Below are positions 9,655-18,635 of a stretch of 19,013 bases of DNA, one piece after another. Made by a program: the position numbers and the translations under genes. How positions within the stretch are numbered: position 1 is the first letter of the stretch; the number at the start of each line of letters is the position of its first letter. The DNA is from Larix sibirica (taxonomy: Eukaryota > Streptophyta > Pinopsida > Pinales > Pinaceae), in contig NWUY0300008777.1 of the NCBI GenBank assembly GCA_004151065.3, positions 60,235 to 79,247 on the forward strand, in the 5' to 3' direction. Below the pieces are notes generated by a model. That model saw only the letters and a program-made list of their open reading frames with translations. It was not told the DNA's origin and searched no databases.

Positions 9655-11484
9655 AGGATTGGATGATTGCAAAGCTTGAGAAAAGGTTAAATATTTGGAC
9701 CCACAGGTGGTTATCTAGAGCGGAAAGACTGGTTCTTGTAACGTCTGTTTTGGAAGCAATTCTTGTTTACCGGATGTCCCTTGCATGGATCCCAAAGGGA
9801 ATTTTGGATAAAAATCGAAAGATCTGTTTCAAATTTATGTGGTCTAGGAATTCAGATAAACATGTCTCCCCCTAGGTTAAGTGGGAAAAGATTGCACAAC
9901 CGAAATCTCTCGGAGGGTGGGGACTTAAAAATGTCCATTTGTTTGCAAAATATCTTGCAGCGAAATCAGGTTGGACATTACTCACCACAAGAAATCTTTG
10001 GACCGAGGTTGTAACTCAAAAATATATTTCCCCAAACTCATTGGTGAACTAGGTTAGGAGACTGGTAAAAAAAATTGTGGGAATCTCGGTTATCTGGAAA
10101 TCTATTATGTCCTCTTTCCCTCTTATTGAAACAGGTTTAGCCTGGAAAATCAGGAATGGTGCTCAGGTGCATATCGGGGTTGATCCTTGGTTGGGTTGTC
10201 AGAATAGACATCTCCTCCCTCCCCAAATTATACAGTTTCTTCATTCTCAGGGTATACATCACCTAAATCAAATTGTCGACCCGATGACAACCACCATTTG
10301 GTAGCAGGGGTGGAAAGGCTCGTTACTTTTAGGAATTTCGGGAAATTTTTGGGACATCTGGAACACGTTCCTTCTCTCTCTCAAATCCTCCCAGATCCGG
10401 ATAACTAATTCTTAGGATGAATTCATTTGGTCCCTGGTTCCACAGGGAAGATACACTCCAAAATTAGGCTATAAAAAATTGGTTGGAGATGTTCATGCGG
10501 GTGAAGAAAAAGGGTTGTGGAAAATATTGTGGAAGACAAAATGCCCACAAAAATCAAAATTTTTATTTTGGTGTACTCTAGAAAACAAGGTTACAATATG
10601 GCACAGAATGAGTCGTTGGCACATTGAAGGACCCAGATAGTGTGCACTTTGTAAACAGAGCGTAGAGACATTGAATCACTTGTTCATCACTTTCCCTTTC
10701 TGCCTTCAAACCTTGACTTTTCTTCGAACACATTTAAATTTCGATTATGACTGGATGGGTCCTTCGATTGAGGAGGCCTGGAAGTCATGGCTCTCCACTC
10801 CTGTTACTAAACTCTATCGTGCACTGCCATTCCTCGTCATTTGGGAAATTTGGCTTGCCTACAACAAGGCGGTATTCCAGGATAAACTTTTTGTCCCAAA
10901 ACTCATGGCCTTTTAATGTATCGATGTCCTCTCGTATTTCCCTCAACGGAAAAATTCTCCAGCTATCAAAAATGTCTCAATTGAGACTTTCAACCCTCTT
11001 AAACCATGGGCCTACTATGATGGAGCAGCACAAGACCAACTCTATGGCGGAGGGGTCATTCTCTACAAATCCCAAAATCATTTTTTTCACATCCAGATGG
11101 GCCTTGGTTTTGGATCGAACAATTTTGTTGAGCTCTTCACACTAAAACTCTTGCTTTGTTTCACTTCAGAAAAGAACTACACACACCTTCAGATCTTTGG
11201 AGATTCTATGATAGTGAACAATTGGGTAAATAGTACTCAAAAATGTCATAATCTATTGTTAAATCATTTATTGGAAGATGTTATGAGACTCTTGAGGGAA
11301 TTTGAATCCTTCTCTTGTCGTCATGTCTACAGGGAGCGGAACACTGTCACAGAACCTTTCCAAGAAAGGGTTGACCTTACCTTTCAGCCAGTGGAAGATT
11401 TCAGAATCCTATAATGGTGTGATTTATGAATATTATCACAAACCATTCATTGAGGGTTTGGCAGAAATCATCAACAATGAGTGA
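7632..11484 (+). pseudogene. L-b ORF2 relic, right copy: endonuclease, RT, zf-RVT knuckle, RNase H
   Basis: Endonuclease remnants are YGPYEER, GDLN intact near 7739, and SDH broken by a missing base near 7990. From 8394 one frame is kept for about 3 kb to 11412, broken only by stops. RT motif A is INLSKAFD, with Asn for Asp at 9087-9089. FVDD is at 9399-9410, and TGA 9489-9491 is shared with the left copy. The thumb and C-terminal region (9663-10920) has stops at 9873-9875 and others, several where Trp is expected. The zf-RVT knuckle CALC is at 10641-10652, but the last Cys reads Phe (HLFITFPF). RNase H has YYDGAA (Asp 11019-11021), FVEL (Glu 11130-11132) and FGDS (Asp 11202-11204). The last Asp is lost where a one-base shift precedes LSKKGL near 11355. 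The ancestral stop is the TGA at 11482-11484. Confidence 0.88.
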
Positions 11485-11763
11485 CTTTTTGATCTAAACT
11501 TTTATAATCAATGACATTTATATGGGACCTGTTTATAGTTTTCTCTGATCCAAGCTTTATTTGGGTTCCCTTTGGGGACCTCGGATTATACTTTTTTTTA
11601 TGAAACACTCTGATGCACATCTTGGATGTCTCGTCTCGCGAAGACATACTATTTTTTGAAGCTGAAAAGCTGCCCTTTTTTAAAAAGGCTTATTGTAAGC
11701 TTTGTGCAAAATGTAATTTGGTTACTTATTAAATATATTACGCTTTTTCCCTTGGAAAAAAAA
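11485..11763 (+). other. 3'UTR and poly-A of L-b
   Basis: About 270 bases without coding signal follow the ORF2 end and finish in ten A (11756-11765), the last two shared with the target-site duplication. No simple microsatellite tail replaces the poly-A. A ttaaatatatta stretch sits shortly before it, but no canonical polyadenylation signal is clear. Confidence 0.75.
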
Positions 11764-11779
11764 AACAAATTCAATAGAT
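11764..11779 (+). repeat. 3' target-site duplication of L-b
   Basis: The sequence aacaaattcaatagat matches 3099-3114 in 15 of 16 positions and directly abuts the poly-A. It fixes the 3' end of L-b. Confidence 0.88.
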
Positions 11780-11915
11780 AATTATGAAGACAACATATTA
11801 GCATAATAGCTGTTCTTATTTAACCAATACCTTCATTCTTAAGTTTTAAGACATAAATAAGTATGTAGATAATATTATACACATATACATGTATTTATAT
11901 AAGAGATAGTGCAGT
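11780..11915. other. AT-rich spacer between L-b and L-c
   Basis: These 136 bases of AT-rich DNA lie between the two target-site duplications. They show no coding or RNA signal. Base composition resembles 2881-3098 and 18636-18860, so this is probably leftover host sequence of the original locus. Confidence 0.7.
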
Positions 11916-11931
11916 AATGTGTTGATAACCA
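11916..11931 (+). repeat. 5' target-site duplication of L-c
   Basis: The sequence aatgtgttgataacca recurs as aatgtattgataacca at 18620-18635, with one mismatch in 16. The second copy directly follows the terminal A run of L-c. Confidence 0.88.
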
Positions 11932-12153
11932 AGCGGCAACAGAGTTGCGGAATCAAAGAAGGTTGGAGTGATTAACCCATGGCAAACACCTATCAAGATG
12001 AACTAGTTCTCTTTACGAGCCTGCTTGAACCTACTCCTCGGGAACATCATGGGATTTTTAAATCAAAGGAGGAGTTCCAGGAATACCTCTTTTTTTTATG
12101 ACAGCCAAAAAGAAAAAAAACCTTATTGGAACCCTAACCTAACGAAATTCAGA
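11932..12153 (+). other. 5' leader of L-c
   Basis: About 220 bases lie between the target-site duplication and the first likely ORF1 codon. The stretch contains a T8 run followed closely by an A-rich run (about 12090-12120). No promoter motif is identified. Confidence 0.5.
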
Positions 12154-13313
12154 ATGGATCCCTTTCCAGTTTGGAACTGGTAAATCGCCAGGAGGTGACG
12201 ATACTAGACTCTATTTCCAACCAAAATTCTTGTCAGGTTATTAATATCGCACAACTGGTGAGTAAAAACCCGAGTCTGACATATCCTTCCTTTTCTAGTG
12301 GTGTGCAAAAAGGATCATCGAAAAAGGATTTCGTCACACCACCACTTTCCTCTCCAAAATAAAAAGGGAAACACATCTCAACTTTTCCATCTACCGTGGA
12401 AATACCATCCTCCAAAGCGGTTGCAGAAAATATCAACCTCCCAGGGCACCTAAGAAAAAGGAAACAAAAGCTTCAATCTACGAGAGATGTGAGACAACAA
12501 TTGATATTTGGGAAGGATATCGGTTTGGACGAACTAACAAAACTCTTTGTTAGGGTTTTGGTTAGGAAATTTATCCCGTGTACACCTCCGAGACCATTGA
12601 TTCGTGGATGTAGGATATGTGGAGTTCGACAGGACCAGTTGTCGGAGGTTTCATATCTCACATAAGGTTTATATGAGTTCCAATTTCACTCTAAAAGGGA
12701 TGCTACGAAAGTCCTTGGAGGTTTATGGTTGTGTGGTAATGGAAGTCTTATGCTAAAGAAATGGCATTTAAACTTCGAACCTAATCGGGAAAAGTTAACC
12801 CTAAAGAATATATGGGTACTCTTACTTGGATTTCCACTAGCCTTGTGGAACAAGGGTGGTTTTGAAGCAATGGGAAATGCCCTAGGAATATTCCTTATGG
12901 TTTAAGAATACTTACTAACTGGAAGAGACAAGCGATTTGGTAGAATGTTGGTCGAATTGGATGTTAGTCAGGGTTCGGTCGAAGAGATTGAGATTGAATG
13001 GAGAGGAAAAACTTTTGTTCAGAAGCTATATTATTAGAAAGTCCTCTTAAAATATGTTATATGCAGGCAAACAGGCCATCTGAAAGCCTCTTGTTCTGTT
13101 GGACCTCTCTTAAATCACCCGGAGGATACCATAACACCAGAGGCGGCGTTCCCTCCTAAACATTTTGGTTCTTCATCAGTGATCTGTAGCCCCGAGGCTA
13201 CATGTGTAATCTCAGAAGAAGATGTGGAAGAAGGCTTTTCTACCCCAGGTAAGATTACCCTACTGGAAAAAACCCATTAATGTGGACATTATTATTCAAG
13301 ACGGTCTTGAAGA

Positions 13314-13569
13314 AGATTTTGTAGAGCCAACTAGGCTTGTTCTTGAGGTATTATCTTCACAGGCGGTGTCGACTATCTTATAGGATTCTAGGGATACATG
13401 TTCAGGTTCATCAGATTTAGTTTTAAAAATCTAGGAAGGATTAAATCCTGGTCCTGATTTACAAAACCTTTTTGATAAATCTGGCTTTCTTGATGAACCT
13501 CCAACATCCCAAGACTAGTTTTTGGATGATTTACACAAGGAATATTTAGAGCTCATCTCCTCTCTTATC
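13314..13569 (+). repeat. Left copy of perfect 256-bp direct repeat flanking the N at 13570
   Basis: By eye this is identical to 13571-13826. It ends with tctcttatc immediately before the N. The natural continuation (atgtctcataagg) follows only after the right copy. It is most likely the overlap of two contig ends counted twice. Confidence 0.9.
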
Positions 13570-13570
13570 N
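13570..13570. other. Single N: probable contig join inside L-c ORF1
   Basis: The single ambiguous base sits exactly between two identical 256-base copies, the same configuration as at 7630. Confidence 0.88.
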
Positions 13571-13826
13571 AGATTTTGTAGAGCCAACTAGGCTTGTTCT
13601 TGAGGTATTATCTTCACAGGCGGTGTCGACTATCTTATAGGATTCTAGGGATACATGTTCAGGTTCATCAGATTTAGTTTTAAAAATCTAGGAAGGATTA
13701 AATCCTGGTCCTGATTTACAAAACCTTTTTGATAAATCTGGCTTTCTTGATGAACCTCCAACATCCCAAGACTAGTTTTTGGATGATTTACACAAGGAAT
13801 ATTTAGAGCTCATCTCCTCTCTTATC
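13571..13826 (+). repeat. Right copy of perfect 256-bp direct repeat flanking the N at 13570
   Basis: Identical to 13314-13569. Three in-frame TAG codons are present in both copies. Skipping one copy plus the N (257 bases) restores a single continuous ORF1 frame across the junction. Confidence 0.9.
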
Positions 13827-14149
13827 ATGTCTCATAAGGAGGCCATGTTAAAAATTCCACTACAACTCTATTCAGGGAAGAACAAAAACATTGATGAGGA
13901 GCCTATCTCTGCTAATGTAGTTGTAGATTGGAATGTGGAAGCACTGCAGGTCGGAGTAGGAAAGAGTGGCCGAAAAATTAAACACTCACTCAATGGAGCC
14001 GTCCAAGGCAACTTAGCTTCTTGTAGCAACCCAGCCACACTTTTACCTAAGCAAAAAGTTATGGGAGTAACATCAAAGGAAAATCCAGTTGACAGTATTC
14101 AAGGTGGGTTCAAGGTGTTTATAGCAGAAAAATCCCTTGCAAGGTTTCC

Positions 14150-17100
14150 CAAATTATTATTACATCCCTTAATGTTTGGGGACTTGGAGGGCGTCCCAAA
14201 CAATGAGCCCTCTGGAGACTATTCGTAAAAGTGAATTCATCGGTAATTTTATTCTAGGAAACCATTATCAAAGGCCAAAAGGCATGCAGTATTTGTGTTG
14301 AATTACTACCAAGTTGGGAGTTTTGTTCAGTGGAAGCCTTGGGACTATCTAGGGGTTTTTTATGTGCTTGGGACCCTTCAGAAGCCATATTTAACCATTA
14401 TGTCACAGGAGGTGGAATCTTACTAGAAGGGCATGTGAAGGATTTTCATCAGGCCCTTAAAATATTGAACTTATATGGACCCTACCAAAATAGACATAAT
14501 TTTTGTGAGTATTTGGTAGAGTCTAGCATACTAGAGGAACCAAGACTTATTGTAGCAGGTGATCTGAACCTGACTCTTGTAGCTACTGAAAATTGGGTGG
14601 TTCATGCCCGTCTAGATCCTTTGTCATACTTTTTCAAAATATATTTCTCAAAGCAAATTTGATAGACATCTTACTTCTCCACTAATGTTGACTTGGAGAA
14701 ATGGAAGAGAGGAACCCTTTGGGATAGCAAAGCGCTTGGATAGGTTCCTGATGGTGAGTGACCTAACCGACTATGTGGCACACTTCCGATCCTGGATTTC
14801 AAGCATCCTTATTTTTTATCACATGCTGATTTTTCTCAAATTGGATACAGGTATGGCTAAACCAAAGTATCCTTATAAATTTAATCATAATTGGATTCAA
14901 GATGGCGACCTACAGGAGGTTATTATAAATTCTTGGAAATTTTCCCCTCCTAATTCCTTTGCTACAAAAATGGATTGCCTAAACACAAAACTAAAAGCAA
15001 TAAAAGACATTGTTATAGCTTGGGAAAGGCAAAAGAAAATGGACTTAAAAAAGGAATTGTTGGAAATTCAGGATGAAACCAGAAACATTTACTCATCAAA
15101 CTTTATAGGGATTCTATCTAATGCTGAAAAATACAGAGTCGAGGAGCTTATAAAAAGAAGGCAGAATATCTTGATAATCGAAGAAGAAGGCTGGCGTCTA
15201 AAAAGATGAGTTTTGTAGTTAGAAAAAGGGGACCATAATACAACGTTTTTTCACAAATTTGCAAATCAGAGGAGGATAAAGAAATCTTTCCAGCAGTTGT
15301 GGGATGATGAAGGCACAATCCTAAAAAACCAACAAGAGCTAGAGGAAGCCGTAAGAATTCATTTTCAAAACCTGATAAAAGATCCAGGGAAAAACAATAT
15401 TGTCAAACAGCTGGAACTTGTCATGTGCTATCCACGTTTTTTCTCCTAAGAGGAAGGAAGGAAAGTGGCAGATCCAGTCACTTATCAGGAACTTCTAGGG
15501 GTTTTAAAATATTTTTCCAATCACAAAAGTCCAGGCTTGGATGGTTGGACTGTAGAGTTCTTTTTAGAATTCATCATCCTGTTGGGACCTACCATCCTTG
15601 AGGTTGTAGAAGAATCTCAACTAAAGGGTTTTTTCAATGGAGCCACAAATGAAACCTTCCTAACACTTATCCCAAAGGCATCAAACCCTTATTCCTTTGA
15701 TAATTTTCATCCCATATCCCCTTGCAACCTCATTTATAAAGTGATTTCAAAAATCATCGTTGGTCGGCTCAAACCAGCCCTAACAAGCTTTGTCTCGAAG
15801 GAATGGTTTGGTTTTTTGGGGGATAGGCATATTTGGGATGCAATCGGAATTGCACAGGAAGGACTACATTCAGTTAAATAAAAAAGAATGAAAGTGGTGG
15901 TGTTAAAATTGAACCTTGCAAAAGCTTACGATTAGCTTGATTGGGGTTTCTTAAGATTGGTGCTGCTACAGATCGGCCTCTGCTCCGATGCGGTTCAGTG
16001 GATCATGGGTTGCATCTCTTCAACAAACTTATCGATCATTGTCAATGGTGTTTCTTCTCAGTTTTTCAACAAATCCTAAGGTTTACGCCAAGGCTTCCCC
16101 GTGTCACCTTGGATTTTCATTTTAGTAATGGAAGGGTTGAGTTTACTGTAAAAGAAGACGATAGTGTCTGGAGCTTTCCTTGGTCTAAAAATCATGGATC
16201 TTATTCGACTAACTCACTTACTCTTTGTGGATGACATCCTGATATTTGGGCGAGGAGTCATTGGGAACTGGAAGTATTTTGCGAAGTGCTTAAATACTTT
16301 TTCCCAAGCTTCTGGGATGGAAACAAATAAGGACATATCTACTTTTCTGGTGGCAGGGGTTGGAGATGATCAGTTCACTAAGAAAATCCGGTCAATTCTT
16401 CCCTACAGGACAGATCAGTTGGATGGTGGACTAGTTTATTTAGGATATTAATTAAATCCAAATCATTAACTCAGAATTGATTGGAACTGGCTATTAAAGA
16501 AAATAGATAATAATAAAAAACTAAACAATTGGTGCCATTGTTGGTTGCCTTTGGGAGTTTGTCTCACCTTGGTCAAAGTTGTGATGGAGAATATTCCGGT
16601 GTATTGGAAATCCATGGCAAACATACCAGTTTATATCCTCAACCAGGTACGTCAAAAATATTTATCTTTCTTGTGGGTAGGAAATCATACCAAAGCTCAT
16701 TTTCATCTCGTCTCCTGGGAGAAATTGGCAAGGCCCAAGAGAATGGGGGGCTGGGGTCTAAAAAATGTTTTTGATTTTGGGAAGACACTTGCTGCGAAAA
16801 TCCTCTAGCGTTCACTATTCAATGAGGGCATGTGTATCCAAATCATTAAGATCAAGTACCTAAGCAATGCCCAGCTTGTGGATTGGTTACGTAATCCTCA
16901 GATCCATCTAGGTAATATCTCTAACTCTTGGGATTTCTTACTTAAATATTTGACGCTTGTAAAGGACTGGCTTGCTTGGAAGCCCATAAATGGATTAAAG
17001 ATTAAGGTGGGAACTGATCCAATTATAGGGGGTTTTGACTTCTCCTTCACATCCCTTCATCTGGTTAATGATCTTCGATCAAAATGCATAACAATTCTCG

Positions 17101-18349
17101 CTCAGGTTTATTCGGCGGGGGATTTGGTGACACCCCGACGATGGAAAACTGCAACAAAGATAAATATACCACCTCATTTACATCAAGAGTGGAAGAAGTA
17201 TACAAATGACCTCTACCATGCTGGAATATTTCTTACTAATGAGGACGATGACTTGTTATGGTGGAGGAATACGAAAGAGGGCATCATCACGACAAAAACA
17301 GTGTACGAAGCTATTCAAGAAGGTAAATGGGATGGCGATGTAAAATGGTAGTATAATATCCTCTGAAAGTGGAATTGTCCACTTAAATTGAAAAGCTTCA
17401 ACTGGATCCTACTAGAAGGGAAGTTCCTAACATGGGAATTTTTTTTAAAAAGGGGATGAAATGGATCAGGGTTTTGTGTACTATGTAACCAGGAGGAAGA
17501 ATCTAGTGATGACATTGTGTCTGAATGCATTGTGTCCAAACAGATCTAGAAAGAGGTGTGAAACCTCCTAAACTGCTCTACAAGCTGGTTTTCAAGACCT
17601 TACAAACAATGCTTACATGATTGGATCTAATCTGCAAATGAACTGGTTGTTTTACCGGTGTATGTAGCTTGTTCAATTTAGATTCAGAGGAATGCTATAA
17701 ATTTCCAAGATAAAAAAAACTCGACCTTTTTCGAGTGGCTGTGAAGGCAGTGGTTTCTTTCCATGAATCCAATGCTCTGGTCCATTGCTCAAAAGGGCGC
17801 TCCATAAAGGATACGGTGATCGATCTATCTACGCCCTTTGGTTTCTTTGACGATGCATCTCTAGATGCGAGGAGCATTTTTGGAGCAAGGATGACCCTTT
17901 CCTTAGCTCAAAACCACAGTTTCCAACTTTGGTTATGTTGTGGGAAGGGTACAAATACACGCAATGAACCCATTGCATTAGCGGGGATACTTTTCTTTGC
18001 TCGATCAGAGAACATAACCACACTTCGGATCCTGGGAGATTAAAACATTATTCTGAAGTGGGAAAAGAACAATGGTCGCCTGAATTTCTTGAATCTCTCT
18101 TGGTGGAAAGAGAAAATCAAATCTATGATATCTTCCTTTCGGTCGATAAGCTTCTAGCATGTTTATCGTGAGTATAATGCTGAAGCAGATTATCTATCCA
18201 AGAAACATTTGGTCTGTGATGAAGGAATTTTATTTTTTGAAGAGATGTTGGAAGGACAAACCATCTCCTGGGGCGAGTTCTCTTTCTTCGAAGGCTGCTA
18301 TACATGTCCCACCTGGTACTGTTTTTTGGTCTTTCAACTTTTTTGGTAG
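14150..18349 (+). pseudogene. L-c ORF2 relic: endonuclease, RT, zf-RVT knuckle, RNase H
   Basis: The endonuclease begins near 14150 without a clear ATG (TSLNVWGLGGRPKQ, then stop). It keeps YGPY and GDLN (Asp 14561-14563), but the SDH motif reads FYH at 14814-14822, removing a catalytic Asp. A one-base shift lies near 14670. From 14685 to about 17720 a single frame is kept with nonsense codons only. RT motif A reads LNLAKAYD, with Asn for catalytic Asp at 15912-15914 and TAG at 15933-15935. Motif B is GLRQGFPVSP, and motif C is FVDD at 16224-16235. The zf-RVT knuckle CVLC is at 17475-17486, with the expected His missing. A shift near an A7 run at about 17712 leads into RNase H: FFDDA (17849-17854), RNEPIAL (Glu 17966-17968), GD (18038-18040) directly followed by TAA, and EADYLSKK (Asp 18188-18190). 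The likely end is TAG 18347-18349. Confidence 0.88.
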
Positions 18350-18619
18350 CCTCGTAATCAGTGAGGGTTTTGCTGTTGTAGCTTTTTTCTACAATGTTTT
18401 GCCAAACTATCTACTTCTGAGAAAAAATGCTCCACTTGTATGTTTTGAAATCAGTTTGATATAGCTTGCATCCATGTCAACAGTTTGAGATCGCCATGGT
18501 TTTTTTATTCCTCTTTTGGACATGTATCGTTTCTCTAGATGTTATGCATGTACTGAAACAAAAATGTATACTTTGATTCTCTATGAATATCAAGTATGGC
18601 CTTCTACTGTGTGGAAAAA
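18350..18619 (+). other. 3'UTR and A-run of L-c
   Basis: About 270 bases without coding signal lie between the ORF2 end and the terminal A7 run. Length is similar to the L-b 3'UTR. A minus-strand open stretch here (18477-18749) crosses the element boundary and is a chance ORF. Confidence 0.7.
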
Positions 18620-18635
18620 AATGTATTGATAACCA
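18620..18635 (+). repeat. 3' target-site duplication of L-c
   Basis: The sequence aatgtattgataacca matches 11916-11931 at 15 of 16 positions and overlaps the end of the terminal A run by two bases. It fixes the 3' limit of L-c. Confidence 0.88.

Larger units (their letters stand above)
3115..11763 (+). mobile_element. L-b: full-length plant L1-type LINE, decayed, with internal assembly duplication
   Basis: The element runs from the end of the 5' target-site duplication to a run of ten A at 11756-11765. Order: leader, ORF1 (DUF4283 and zinc knuckle), ORF2 (endonuclease, RT, zf-RVT, RNase H) and a 3'UTR of about 270 bases. The measured length is about 8.65 kb, but 5598-7629 is repeated at 7632-9654 around a single N at 7630. 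Without the extra copy it is about 6.6 kb, which agrees with L-c and is usual for plant L1. All reading frames are broken, so it cannot move by itself. Confidence 0.9.
12154..14228 (+). pseudogene. L-c ORF1 relic (DUF4283-like + damaged zinc knuckle)
   Basis: RNA-binding ORF1 protein of the LINE. A possible start is the ATG at 12154 (MDPFPVWNW, then stop); the homologous frame is open from 12138 as ...SLELVNRQEV. That frame runs to about 13278 with in-frame stops only (12360, 12663-12665, near 12903 and near 13035). DUF4283-like sequence lies at about 12520-13040 (LTKLFVRVLVRKF, GNALGIFL, LDVSQGSVEEIEIEWRGK). The knuckle at 13053-13094 reads YVICRQTGHLKASC, so the first zinc Cys is Tyr (TAT for TGT). 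A one-base shift near an A6 run at about 13270 moves the frame to EEDFVEPTRL. The C-terminal part (VVVDWNVEAL, KSGRK) ends at TAA 14226-14228 and overlaps the start of ORF2. A 256-base segment inside it is repeated around an N. Confidence 0.85.
11932..18619 (+). mobile_element. L-c: full-length plant L1-type LINE, decayed
   Basis: The element is bounded by its own 16-bp target-site duplication and ends in an A7 run at 18615-18621. It holds a leader of about 220 bases, ORF1 with zinc knuckle, ORF2 with endonuclease, RT, zf-RVT and RNase H, and a 3'UTR of about 270 bases. The listed length is 6.69 kb. Removing a 257-base assembly duplication at 13314-13826 gives about 6.43 kb. Sequence differs from L-b throughout, so it is a different subfamily of the same clade. 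No reading frame is intact. Confidence 0.9.

Noticed and set aside
1-11763. L-a and L-b as one insertion with a 5' inversion (twin priming)
   Set aside because: Both contain an ORF1, these differ strongly in sequence, and L-b alone is bounded by a target-site duplication, so they are independent insertions.
13314-13826. Perfect tandem repeat as a biological minisatellite or duplication within ORF1
   Set aside because: A single N lies exactly at the junction and the copies are identical in an otherwise decayed element, so an assembly overlap is the simpler explanation.
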